Assembly (NCBI GenBank): GCA_037954665.1
Contig: JBBMOL010000090.1
Span: 1,736,001-1,800,000 of the forward strand
Source: Laguncularia racemosa
Taxonomy: Eukaryota; Streptophyta; Magnoliopsida; Myrtales; Combretaceae
Reading direction: 5' to 3'
DNA: 64,000 nucleotides
Position numbers and translations under genes: made by a program
In this document: piece by piece, positions 32,008 through 43,920 of the stretch
Position numbering within the stretch: the stretch's first letter is position 1
Layout of the letters: every line of letters starts with the position of its first letter
Notes under the pieces: generated by a model
Told to the model about the DNA's origin: nothing
The model's database searches: none
The model's input: only the letters and a program-made list of their open reading frames with translations

Positions 32008-33435
32008 TGATACATGTCGAAGATTAAGAAATAATTGCTCAAATTTATAAAGCTATTAAAAATGAGTCAAAGTTGCAATAGAGTCGAAGCACGTCAAATC
32101 TAACCAAAGTTATTGACCAGATTCCACCAAAATTGATCATAATTGACCAAGTTTGTCTAAAGTTGACTAGTGTAAAAACATGTTGACCATTTGGGATTAA
32201 GTCGAGTATAATGTAAACTAGATTGATTGAATTTTACCTATTAGCAATTGAGGTTGTCAAATTCACGATTCTACTTAGAATCACCAAAGGGTTTATAGAA
32301 TCGGAATGTAGAATTGAAAACATAGAAATGTAAGTCTTTACAACCTATATAAAGTAGTTTTAAAAAACTATAAATACTTTTACTATAGTTATAAAAAAAA
32401 AATAAGATGAAATAAAGTAATTTAATATAAATTTTAGTTATAATTTATAATAAAAATTATATACTTACGATACAAATAAATTAGCATAAATTGTTAAGCT
32501 AATATATAAAACCACAATATAAATAGCAATACCAATATGAAATAAATTATGGCATAAATTATAATAAAAAAATATAATGCTAAAAAAATCATTGACCCCT
32601 TTATCATCATCAAAAGTCAAAATTATAGCCAACTCTCTCTTTACTATTATCATCTTCATTGTCATATTCATCATTAATATTAACTTCATTATTGATACTA
32701 TTATCAATATTATCTTATATTATAATTATAATTCTTTTAAAGAGCTAATAATATACATATCTTATAAAAATTAAATTATATTTTTTCAATTTTTAGCCAA
32801 TTGACTAAAATATGTAGAATCAATAAACTCGATTAAAAACATAAAATTTTACCAATTTTACATGTAGACTTGCAAATTTACCATGAGTCTATTTGGAAAT
32901 GATTTTATACTCGAGTCAACTTAGAAAGACCTCATAAAATCATAAACTTGTGGAATTGTATGGGTAAAATTGCAAATATTAACAACTATGTTAGCAATCT
33001 TGATTGAATTAGCTTTTATTTCATTCTTACATTTTGTAAGTGCCATTTTGGCTAGTTTCCTAGTTTATTAGCTTCATTATCATTTTTTTTCTCTAGTTTA
33101 TGGGATGTAACTAAATAAATAAATAGGCTAGAAATTGTAATTCATGAAGACAAGTTAATTGAGTCATAAATATTATTGAGAGTTGAGTTTTATCTTCTTA
33201 TTCTTTTGAACTTCTTAAGAATTTTCTTATGGCATCCACTCACCTATACCAAGGTTTCCTAATTGTTATACGAATAGTGGTGGTCTAGGTTTCCATCTAA
33301 TTATGCCAAGTTACTTGGCTTGCAATATTTAATAGGTTATATTCAATTATACCTCTACTTCATGGATTGCATTAGCCAATAGGTCAAGTTCACTTTTGCT
33401 TTATTATAGTGTTCTTGGGTTTTCACATATCACAT
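32008..33435 (+). repeat. right LTR of the old element
   Basis: Starts TGATACATG and contains TTGACC at 32113, 32143 and 32183 and TTGACT at 32163. It ends near TATCACA. The segment 32270-32990 has no counterpart in the left LTR and is extremely AT-rich. Confidence 0.55.
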
Positions 33436-33913
33436 TAAGAAAGAAAAAGGAAACTTAAAGGGAAGAACATGTTAAATATATATTATAGTTCGGGACAATT
33501 CTCAACTATCCTTGAACGTTAGGTTTTTGCACTTTTTTTTTTATAACTCTATTATAGTCTTCCTTTCAAGTACTTCCCCATTATAACTTGCAAGTTCCAG
33601 TGTTAACACTTATCAATTCCCCAAATTGATAATTAAGGGGGAATTTAAACATTTGCAATGAATGAGAATTTTGCATTAGAATAGTCTTCACATATGCAAT
33701 TTCATAAGCAAGAGAGAGAGATTGGCATGGAGGGTAAGAGGTTAGGGGGTAAGTGTGTTTGGGTAGAGAGAGGAGATAACAACTACTAGATGCTTAACTT
33801 TATTGAAAAATATACACTTAGTCAAACTTTTCAAAGAGAACATGAGGAGGATGAAATTACTCTTTTGAAGTTACTTTTTAAAATGTTTTTTTTTTTTTTT
33901 GGGAGCATTTTAG
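33436..33913. other. intergenic, no gene seen
   Basis: AT-rich with a T-run at 33887-33900. Nothing recognisable. Confidence 0.55.
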
Positions 33914-33979
33914 TTATATTATAAATAAGATAATGTAGAACACAAAAACAAGACAAGAGTAACACGGGACATGGTGGTA
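33914..33979 (+). repeat. 66-bp direct repeat, left flank of foldback element
   Basis: ATAAATAAGATAATGTAGAA ... GACATGGTGGTA matches 35388-35449 in the same orientation with a few differences. Confidence 0.8.
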
Positions 33980-35387
33980 GGATAATGTTATCAATGGCAC
34001 CTCAACTTTGTACAAATGTACAATTAACCATCTAAACTTTAATAAATTCAATTTACTACTTGATCAAACTTTGAGAGGTTATTTATGCTACTTATGCTAA
34101 AACCAATTACAAAGTGATACATGGATTCTGAGATTAATTTAAGATAATACACGTCCATGTAGGCATCTACATGGCATTATTTATTACTATTATTATACTA
34201 GTATCAGTATAATTATTAATATAAAATTATTACTATTACTATACTAATCACATTTAATTGCAAAATGTATCAACTCATTGAGAGTATAAAGCCCTTAGCA
34301 CCCACATCAAGCCCATTTGCCCTACATCCTTTTCCATTTACTAATGGCTCACTCAATCATTGCCCATGTTGTCTTGCATTATATAGTGAGATAAGTCCAT
34401 TAGAAACAATGTGGGACAACAATTGCAAATGTGCCCATCCCTTTCTCCATAAATGACAAAGGTAAAACCGTATTTTCATATCTTTATTTCTCTTCACTTA
34501 CATATATAAATCTAAAGTTAAGATCACAAATAGAAAGTACTTAGCACCCTCTTTCACCTTACAACCACAAAGAACTACTAAGCACCACTATCTTTCAAAG
34601 TGAACCCCTTGAACTGTCCTTGATATTTGAAAAATATTCTAAATAACAAAAACAACCAAATCATGCCACTTTGAAAAATATTCTAGTCATGTCTATAGTA
34701 AAGTCATGGTGGTGGTCGGAACTCAAATGGCTAGAGAATTAAATGGTGACGGCTTAAGTGGCATCATTGGGTTGCCCCTAGTACTTGAAAAATATTATGA
34801 GTACTAGAAATAGCTTGATCATTCCACTTTGAGCCTTTACCTTTTGATTATCCAACCACTAGAGCTTTAACCACTACTACAACTTCACTATAGATATAGA
34901 ACTCTATCAAACGATGATGGTGGTCAAAGCTAAAGTAGCTAGAGAATTAAATGGTGGTAGCTTAAAGTGGCATGATTGAGTTGTTTCTAATACTTACTTT
35001 TCAAGTGTTAATGGACATTGATTAAGTGATCTACTAGTAAGTGGAAAGGGTCTAGGGTAAGTGGGCTTAATTTGTGTTAGTAGGCTTTATGCTCTTAATG
35101 TGTTGATATTGATACATTTTGCAATTAAATATGATTAATATACTAATAATAATAATTGAATATTATTAGTTATACTGATAATAATAGTATTATCATAATG
35201 GTAATAAATAATGTTGCATGGATGTTAAAAATGAACCTCTACTTGGAGTCGTGTTGTCTTAGATCCATGTATTTTAATAGGGAATAACGATGTTAGCATA
35301 CATAGTATGATCAACTTGAAAAAAATTCAATTAAGAAGTAAAAATTGAAATTTTTAAAGTTTTAGGTTATTAATTGTAACATTATCC
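33980..35387. mobile_element. foldback-type DNA element, 1.4 kb, about 400-bp inverted ends
   Basis: The left end GGATAATGTTATCAATGG and the right end (reversed) GGATAATGTTACAATTAA start inverted repeats that can be followed inwards to about 34370 and 34990. Examples are GCAATTAAATRTGATTA and AAGCCCAYTTRCCCTA in opposite orientation. The centre (34640-34990) has an internal duplication with the words GCTAGAGAATTAAATGGTG at about 34724 and 34937. No transposase. It is probably a Mutator-like or foldback non-autonomous element. Confidence 0.75.
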
Positions 35388-35449
35388 TTATCATAAATAA
35401 GATAATGTAGAATGCAAAAACAATAAAAGAGTGACACGAGACATGAGTA
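35388..35449 (+). repeat. 62-bp direct repeat, right flank of foldback element
   Basis: Partner of 33914-33979; far longer than any normal transposon target duplication. Confidence 0.8.
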
Positions 35450-36427
35450 CTTTAGCTTGTTAGGAATACATACCATTTTCTAGTGATGGTTTCCTTCAAT
35501 GTAAATGGTTTGAATGTAAATCATTTTCGTAAAAATTTGGTGTGGTGGTGGACCAACCTTGTCTTCATGTTTGTGGTTAGAGTAGAAGCTAAAGGCATAT
35601 GCAATACCAATAATTTGTGGTTTCTAACAAAAAGCAAGAATTTATGTATGTTAGAAATTGAAAGAATCTAGCATCAAAATCAACTTTCACTTTTGTTGTT
35701 AGCTAAACAGGGGAATAAATAAAAGAGAGTGTTCCCAAAGCGGTAAGGATAAGCTTTGAGGATAAGCAAATGACAACAACCTTAAAGCAACGAGAAAGCT
35801 TTTTGTTCCCATCAAATTCTAAAGCACACATGCTTTAGTACCTCAAGTCAATGTCAATGTCATCTCCTACCATCTTTCCATGACTTCAAACTACTATGAA
35901 GCTCTAAAGATAATGAAGAACACCAAAGATCACTCTTTCATTGTATCATGTAACTCTCTTTTGTTCGAAGAGTTAATATTTCTCACTTTTTGACCTTGAC
36001 CATCAAGGTATATTTTGTTTAGTGCAAATCTTTTTAGGTTTTTTCCCCCCTAAGATTTGATATAATTAAAAACTTAGAATGTTATTGAAGTAATTTCTAG
36101 GATTGTAGTTATTAGTGGTTCTTAGAGGAAATAATGATGGAAAGTGAAGATCGTATATTATGAACAGTGGTGGTAGTTAACCATATCAACCTATGATTGA
36201 GTGTTGGCATTCAAATGGCATCACAAATTAGAACAACTTGATTGAATTTCCATTATATTTATCAAACAAATTATATTTATTAGATACAATATATAAGCTA
36301 GGTTCATATATATATATTCATGCAGATCATGCACCAATGATGTGTGTGCTTAAATATATATATATAAAGATACATCAAAATTCTTATAAAACCCTTTGAG
36401 TTTAATCTATTAGTAAAAAATTGAAAT
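35450..36427. other. intergenic, no gene seen
   Basis: The short frame at 35483-35671 and the CT-rich stretch near 35860 show no recognisable family. TA-rich microsatellites occur at 36310 and 36355. Confidence 0.5.
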
Positions 36428-37145
36428 GACAATTAACTTTAGCCTTAAAAAGATGAGGCATTTGAGAAAAAATACATCATGAGTAAAATTACTGTAACAA
36501 CCATTCAGCTACTTTGTGAGATAAAAATACATTTTTAATCAATTATTCAAACGATAAATAAATAAATATCATGATAAAAGTTGAGTTTCAAGAAGTGTGA
36601 AGTCTAAAGCTTGGCTTTTGGCTTAATGTAGACAAATCAAGAAGAACATAGACATATAAAAAATTATAATTCATTTAAGTAGAATAACGTTATCTTTTCT
36701 TCATTCTTTGAATTTTAACATTTATATTCATATTTTAGCATCTCAATATTTTGGAATAGTTTTGCCTTAGATTCCATTAAGAGGGGTGAATTAAAAAGAA
36801 AATATAATGGATATTTAATTTTAGTTAGTGTATAACAATAATGGTATTTAGTTATTGATGAATATAGAAGGTTGAAAGTTATTATGTTAATAAATGATTC
36901 CATCTAACAATTACTAATAAGCAATAATAGAAAACAATTCAAGAAAAATTGAAAAGGTAATTAACATATTAGCCTAAAAAAGATGAGGCATTTGTTGAAA
37001 TAGATGTTGTAAGGAAAATTACTTTAATAACATTTCAAACAAATATATTTATAATGTAAAGGACAATTGAAAGAATATCATTATAAAAGTTGAGTTTTGA
37101 GAAGCATTAAGTCTAAAACTTACTGTTTTGACTTAATAATGTAAA
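36428..37145 (+). repeat. pair of diverged direct repeats of about 200 bp
   Basis: 36428-36633 and 36958-37145 share blocks such as AAAAAGATGAGGCATTTG, AAAAGTTGAGTTT and AAGTCTAAA in the same order. The spacer has no coding content. The pair could be the terminal repeats of a very small LTR element or an old local duplication. Confidence 0.6.
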
Positions 37146-37429
37146 TATATATCTTAAAAAATTACTAAGTATTCCATAACTTAAAAATCAGTAATATACA
37201 AAATATATATCTTGGTCTTTATCCTATGATAGTACCTTTCGAAAATATGAAATCAAACCTATACTATAATATTTAATGCCCATCTTAAATCTACTTAACA
37301 TTGCAGGCATCAATGCTCACTCCCATTTTCTATTGTTCTTATTGGACTAGCTAACTTGAATCAAACAAAAAGCCTTCTTGCCAACCTATAACTTAGATAA
37401 ATGAAAATGAAAGCTGAAATAAAACCTAG

Positions 37430-37930
37430 TTTCGAAATCTCACTCGGACGAGATGCAAGACTCAAACGGCCCACCAAGCTCACAATGAAAACTCTCTTCT
37501 TCTTCTTTCAGCACATGATGTGGACATTACATTTGTTGCAGCTTCTTCTGACGTAGGACATCGGAAACAGAATTAAATTTAAAGAATGGAAACGATGTGT
37601 AATAATATTAAAAAATAAATAAATTAAACAATAATTATATTAAGATGCTTAGATATTTATAATCGAAGGTAACCAACGATTAAAGATATGGTAAAGATAG
37701 AACCTTTTTTTGTCCTTTCCGATAAAGACCTCGCTTCGTCACGCGTCACGAATCCCAACGGAAAATGTAATTCGCATTCGCTCCAAAACTTAAAACACCA
37801 TCGACCATCGATGGCGTATGCTTTCGACCGACCATTATCGTCAAATATACGGAATAGTTCGAAGAAATTGATGTTTGACTTGATTTCCTCAAAAGAGCTA
37901 GTTAAGTTATAGAGTTCACCTAATAGTTTG
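37430..37930. other. CpG-rich patch with overlapping open frames
   Basis: 37725-37870 holds about 20 CpG dinucleotides in roughly 145 bp, while the surrounding sequence has almost none. Open frames run on both strands (37688-37912 plus, 37657-37995 minus), but neither has a motif I recognise. It may be a gene-derived or recently arrived fragment. Confidence 0.5.
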
Positions 37931-37995
37931 AATAATGATTGTAAATTTTTATTAAAAAATAATAAATATAAATATAATTTAATGTTTTTATACAT

Positions 37996-39032
37996 TATAT
38001 AAAAATACTATCAAATAAAATATTAAATTATTTTATTGATAAAATATTTAATTAATTTCTAATTAAATTCTCAATGTTTTCAAAATCTTACAAAAAAAAA
38101 AAAAGACTTATCAAATCTATCAAATTTTCCATTAATCTATAATACATATCAACTTTAAATTAGTTCATAGTAATAAATAAATTAATAAAACGATAATATT
38201 AAATATATTTATTTATATAATTAAATAAATATAATGAAATAATATAATAAAAATAAAAAAAAACGATTATTAAAATGAAGAAAACATGCTAGAAAAAATT
38301 ATGTTTACCTTAGTCATCTTAACCAACTAGCCCCAAGGTAATTGGAAGCTAATTCAATCTCAAGATGAATAGAAAATTTAACTTAATGAAACCCTATTTT
38401 TATAAAATTTTAAAAACATTGAGGACTTAAATAAAAAAAAAATTGACAACTTAAATAAAAAAGTAAATAAATATTGAGGACTAAAATTGTACTTTTCCTT
38501 ATTTATAAATTTAAAAGTTATATATTACTTATAATATCGATTTTTAAGTAATTGATTTGTTTTGTGAGCAAATCATTAGCAACTAATAACTAGTATATGA
38601 ATAAGGACAATTAGTAAGGTCACATATTATTTTTATTATATTGATTAGTATTGTAGGTGTTAGAGTTAATTTTTCAAAATTGTTACTATGTCACAGATAA
38701 TGCTGATTCAATGGCTCAAAATTGCCTTTATCAAGCAAATACCATGTTTATTAAATCATCAGCCATATACATTGTTTTATTCTATAATTGTGTATTTAAT
38801 ATTTTTCCATTTTCATAAGCACATATTTTGCTTATTACTTGCACACATTTGATTCCTATTAATGTGAATTTCTAGAAAGAAAAATTTAGTGTAAAATTGG
38901 TATCAAACCTTATCATTTCCATTAATAAAAACTTATTATTATTTCCACCATATGCACTTTTCCTACAAATATTTGTTTAAATGAGGGATTAATAATAATA
39001 AGTAATGATCATTTAAATTGATGGAGTACTAT
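37996..39032. other. very AT-rich intergenic DNA
   Basis: Long runs of A/T with no gene or element I can support. Confidence 0.6.
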
Positions 39033-39789
39033 TAGCAGTGAGTAGATAACTTTGTTGTATAAGGTACCCACCTATATCCTACTTGACCAGGTAGGTTCCG
39101 AGTAGGTATCAAAAGTCATAGAGTATATTATGGGTATAAATTTTTTGGAATCTACTCTCACAGGGTAGGGTATGGTATAAGATCTCCCTACACTATACCC
39201 ACCCTAGAATTTATATTCTAAGATATATAAGGTATAGGTTATAGAGTACTTGGTATCCACCCTATAAGAAATTATTAAATAATATTAATAAATGGTAATA
39301 TTATTTTTTGGGCCAATAAATGTTTAAGTAAAAAAGAGAAAAAAAAAACCTAAACTCGTAAGTTAATAATTCTAAATGGCTAAGTCTAATACTACCTTTC
39401 TCACTTTACATTTTCTATTGTTTCTCTTTATTTTTTCCTATTTGTTAAGTAGTAAGATTACATAAATTTGAAATAATGATGATAGGAAGAATTATGTTTT
39501 TTAATTACACATATTTTGTTGTAGGTTCCATGGATTTTGCATATGAAACACTTGTAATATCACATACAAATTATCTTTTTAATATAATATAAACTTGAAA
39601 TTTATAGCAAAAAAGGGCGAAACTTATAAGCTCAATAGGGTATCCCATTTTTGTAGGTTTTATAGGGTATAAAGTGGTTCTAAAGTGCTATAGGATAGAT
39701 TTTGATTCCAAAATTTGAGAATTTGTACCTTATAGGATATGGTACAAGTAGAATCTCATACCAACTAACCCTATACCCGCTCACCTTTA
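39033..39789. mobile_element. non-autonomous hAT-type element, 757 bp
   Basis: The left end TAGCAGTGAGTAGATA and the reversed right end TAAAGGTGAGCGGGTATAGG are imperfect inverted repeats typical of plant hAT elements. Flanks AGTACTAT (39025-39032) and AGTATTGT (39790-39797) are a decayed 8-bp duplication. GGGTATA/TATACCC words cluster near both ends as subterminal repeats. No transposase. Confidence 0.75.
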
Positions 39790-39797
39790 AGTATTGT

Positions 39798-40607
39798 AAT
39801 ATGATTTTGTTGGAAAGAAAAAAAAATGTCATTTAATGGCACAATTACTAATTTCTTAAAAAGAATGAAATGATTTTATTTGTTTCCAACGTAATAATGG
39901 TTCATGTATTCAACAACTTATTGTTCTTTCAAATTCCAAATAAAACAAACCGACTCTTTCATGCTTATTTTCAAAAATAAAAATAGTTTTACACAATAAA
40001 AGGGGTTAATGGCAAATGTAATAGATCAAAATTATTGGAAAATATATGAAAAATATAAGTGATTATGATTGTAGTAAATACCAACATTATTTGTCATATT
40101 AGAACATGTCAAGTCATTTGTTATAGAATGTAATGTCATATTATAATAACTAGCTTGATAACAATTTATGGTATAGATATAGAGGTATCAAATTAAAGTG
40201 GTCCATGACTTTATGTAGAGCCCCTAAGGCTAGATGTAATCTATTGTTATTAAGCTAGTTATTGGGTATAAAACCTGAGTACTCGTAGTGGATACTAATC
40301 TACCAAGATGTAATTTATTTCTATCTTGGAGGGAAAGTACATATCTTGAGGCTACTTGGTTAGATAAGAGTAATTCAAAAATTGACGGCTGTAATAAGGT
40401 TTTCTTAAGTATAAGTCACCATAATGAGAACTCGGATCACGATAAGTCATTATTAATGACTATAGGTTATAATGTTTCTACGGATTTGGTCATTAAGAAT
40501 CAAATAAATTTTGAAAGTACAATTGATTAAAATTGATGTGTTTTAATCTTTGTTGACTATGCTTTTAGAATTAGGATTGAATTTAGATGCACTTACAAAC
40601 TTGGTTT
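39798..40607. other. flank or extended LTR of the next element
   Basis: No gene seen. 40260-40600 has the look of LTR promoter sequence (GGGTATAAAACCTGAG at 40264) and runs without a break into the LTR at 40608, but it has no copy beside the 3' LTR. Confidence 0.5.
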
Positions 40608-41189
40608 TGTAGAGGGTTAAATTCCATTTATGAGCTTTTAGTCTAATACTTTAATAGAATTGACTCTTTAGACTGGTGTAATAGGGCTCAAAGAGTCAAA
40701 CCCATGACTTGGGATGCTTATGAGAGATTTGGCATAATGGGCTTAGAGTAGGGCTTATTGGATCAATCGGTTCAATTCAACCTTTTCAATAGGGCTTGTG
40801 CACTAAAGACCTTTAATGAGTCCAGATTCATAAGAAGTTTATATGAGGGCTCATTTAGTCATGACTATCTATCGCCATCACCATTTGATGGATAAAATTC
40901 ATAGTTGAACCTTGTAAATACCCACATCTCTCTCTCATTTGTGGGAGGAAAAATTTTTGGAGAAGCACTATTATTTTGTTAAATTTTTCTCTCAAAAGAA
41001 CAAAACCACTATATATTAAAGAATACCTTCATATCACCAAAGCGCTTGAGCCTTATTTGAAATTGCCTACTCTTCCTCCTATCCTGTTTATCCTTGATCA
41101 TCCTCATATGTATCATTTCTCCCATTATGCCACATGTAGTGTGATCCCACGTAGCACACGACCTTCACACCTAGACTTATGCTCCCACA
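40608..41189 (+). repeat. Ogre/Tat-like element 5' LTR
   Basis: 582 bp aligning with 52753-53340; shared blocks include GATTCATAAGAAG, TTGATCATCCTCATATG and CATGACTT. It may extend further left. Confidence 0.8.
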
Positions 41190-41215
41190 TTTATTTGACA
41201 ACTCTATTAGTGAGA
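41190..41215 (+). other. primer binding site (decayed)
   Basis: TTTGACAACTCTATTAGTGA follows the LTR end and resembles the TGGCGACTCCACTGGGGA site of the element at 56168. Confidence 0.5.
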
Positions 41216-42620
41216 GAAGCTGAAAACATAATACCTCAAAGGAGAATAGTACCCGACTCTACTGATGGAAATAATCAAGAACTTGATGTCAATGTTGAAG
41301 CTACCGAACAAAATTACACTTCCCCTTGGCGATGCGAATTAAAAAAATACTACACAAGAGGTTATACTTGATAATGTTCAAGTTATGCAAGCAATCTAGG
41401 AAAACAATAGGAAGATGAATCTCTTTATTATCATGATGACTCAATTCATGCTTGTTATGGCTGCTGTTGCTATTGTGCATCAGAGTACGGCTTTACCAAA
41501 CCCTATTAATACTACATCACAACGTACCCCTCAAGCACCTCAACAAATTGACCCACTTATTGTTAAGGAACAAGTTATAGTTGAAGAGCGAGCTCTTGCA
41601 TAACATCCAATAATTGAGGTAAGAGAGATAGGAATCTAAATTGGGGGGCCCTTTATCTTCGCATAGTACTCCACATGTTACCATTACTAAACCTATAAAT
41701 CATCATAACCCTATCTTTATTATACCACTAGAGGTTGGAACTTCTGCTACAAGAGGATCATTTATTACTAAGGAAGATTTGGATAAATATTTGAGAGAGA
41801 TATAAGTAAAATCCACTATAAGGGTCCTAAAACTCAAACTTCCTTATCATCATCGTATCCCTGCGAACCTTACCCAAAGGACTATATGAGTCCTAAGTTC
41901 ATGGTCTTTAATGGCAAGAAGGGAACTGCCAAGGAGTATTTGTTAAAGTTTATTGAGACATTAGAGGTCTATGGGTTATATGATGATCTGAAATTTAAGG
42001 AATTCTCGAAGTCTCTCATGGAGAAGGTATATACGTGGTATGTTAATCTTCCTTCAAATTTAGTGGACTCATGGGGACATATGTGCAAGATGTTTTTAGA
42101 AATTTTTTCCTTAATTGAAGAAAGGGTGGCCCTCACTAACATGGGGAAGATTAATCAAAAGCCAAGAGAAGACCTCATGGACTGCATCAAATGATTTAAA
42201 GAGTGCTCCCTTGATATCTAAGATATATGTGACAAAAGGGAGTTGGTAAAGATTTGTATACAGGGAATGTTTACTGAGTATGCTGTTCATTTGGAGAATT
42301 TATCCTTGGTTTCATTTGCAGGAATGATTGAACATGCATGACGAACCAATAACTCCATTATACAACAAAAGGGCAAGCATGCAAGGTTGAATAAGTGAGG
42401 GCCATTCGTGAATTTAGTTCAAGGCGAGGATTTTAAGGTAGGTAAGAAGCCTAGAACGAAAAAATCCAAGTTCGAGAAGTTAATGTATCCATGCCCAATA
42501 GGTAAAGTGCACGCGGTGCTTGACATATGGTTGTAGGATGAAAATATCAAGCTTCTAAGAGTTGAGTGCCTCCCTACCCCTAAGGAGACGAATGATTCAA
42601 AATTTTATAGATTTCATAAA
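41216..42620 (+). pseudogene. gag remnant of Ogre/Tat-like element
   Basis: The core at 41886-42190 reads SPKFMVFNGKKGTAKEYLLK, then FSKSLMEKVYTWYVNLPSN and KINQKPREDLMDCIK. The next part, after stops, reads ELVKICIQGMFTEYAVHLEN. This is the Ogre-type gag. The N-terminal leader 41216-41880 is polar and low-complexity. Point-mutation stops break it at about 42194 and elsewhere. Confidence 0.82.
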
Positions 42621-43920
42621 ATTGTGGGACATTCCACTAAAGATTATTTCACTTTAAAGAAGATATTCAATGAGAGGGTAAGGATCGGGGAGCTTATCAT
42701 TGAAGATAACAACATTCGTAACAATCCCCTTCTAGCTCGTAACAATCAATGTGGAGCAGTGAATGCCATCACCCATAAGCCTAATACTATGGAAACAAAT
42801 GATGAGTCACTTGTTGAGATACACACGGAAAAAGGAAAATTGATTGAATTAGAAGAGGATGAGTGCACTCCTGTTGTTGTAACACTCTTGAAAACATTAA
42901 ATTTTAGTAACTTTTTTTACCTTCTTGGGTTTGATGAGAAGGCCAAACTTACAGTAACTGCTACACTTATGCAGATCTCTAAAGGTCAATACGCGAAGTG
43001 CAATACAACGCAACTAGTGAAAAGATGGCTCGTGCAGATGAAAATGCAATTTTATTCACTGATGCTGATATGTGTGTCAAGGGCTCGAATTACAATCTTC
43101 CTCTATACATTGAAGGTACACTTAATGGGCATTAAGTGAAAAGAGAATTTATCAACACTAATTCCCCCCTAAATATTGTGCCAATGTTTATGTTTCAAGC
43201 TACTAGAATTGATATGTAACAGCTTATGAAGCAACCAATCTCGATGAATGGTTTTACTCACTCTCCTACAAAAACGGTGGGATGAGTTAATGTTGATTTT
43301 AAGGTTGGGTCAATTCATAGCACTACTAACTTTCATGTGATTGATGCGCTTATATCCTATCACCTACCCATAGGAAGGAAGTAGCTGCATGATCACAATT
43401 TGATCCCATCAATGTTGCATCAATGCATTAAAGGCCATTGGAAGGGGAAGGATGTATTCATCCTTGCTATTAAGAATCCCTTGAGCATGATAAATCATAT
43501 TTTATTAAATCAACTTTCTTTAATGATTTCATTGAAGAAGGAGGAATGGCTATTGCAAGGCCTACTAGCACCTCACTATCGACATGGGAAGAAGTTCAAG
43601 AAGGCCAATAAAAGAAGAGAAGAATGCATGGATGTCGTGGAGGCAAGAAAAAGAATAAGAAATTGATAGAAATTGAAAGTTATATCAGAGAAGACAGGTG
43701 AAGAGTATACCACTTATAATGGTCTCAGGGGTCTAAAGAGTTATGCTTGTCTTCTTCAGATCTCATACAACTTTAAGATGTTCAACTCACCCCACAACAA
43801 ATGCAAGACAAAATGAAACCTCAACCCGAGGAGATAGAATAATTGGATCTAGTGCAACTTAAAGAGTCGCTATAACTAATCTTCGTTAGCAAAAGTTTAT
43901 TGCATGAGATAAAGACTCCC
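42621..43920 (+). pseudogene. gag C-terminus and protease remnant
   Basis: 42600-42660 has the zinc-finger-like region (FYRFHK-VGHSTKDYF) that ends gag. The protease site, around 43150, reads INTNSPLNIVP, where the family has IDNGSxLNIMP. The catalytic Asp is thus Asn and the Gly is lost, so it is inactive. The flap and C-terminal part (VDFKVGSIHSTTNFHVIDA, then YHLPIGRK) extend to about 43440. 43920-44040 leads into RT with an RLNPSLVVHRL block. Confidence 0.78.

Larger units (their letters stand above)
29690..33435 (+). mobile_element. old non-coding LTR element (LARD-like)
   Basis: Two diverged direct repeats, about 29690-30770 and 32008-33435. Both have a TTGACC array in their first part and a shared block such as TATACCAAGGTT ... 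ATTGCATTA in their last part. The second starts TGATACATG after a purine-rich stretch AAAAAAGAGGGTA. The 1.2-kb interior has no retroviral-type coding sequence. The right repeat carries about 0.7 kb of extra sequence near 32270-32990, perhaps a later insertion. Boundaries are approximate. Confidence 0.6.

Noticed and set aside
32465..32774. Overlapping open frames on both strands rich in Ile/Asn
   Set aside because: They arise from nearly pure A/T sequence and have low complexity; no protein-like pattern.
37657..37995. Host gene exon at the CpG-rich patch
   Set aside because: Both strands are open and neither translation matches a family I know; splice sites could not be assigned, so I keep it as an unexplained patch only.
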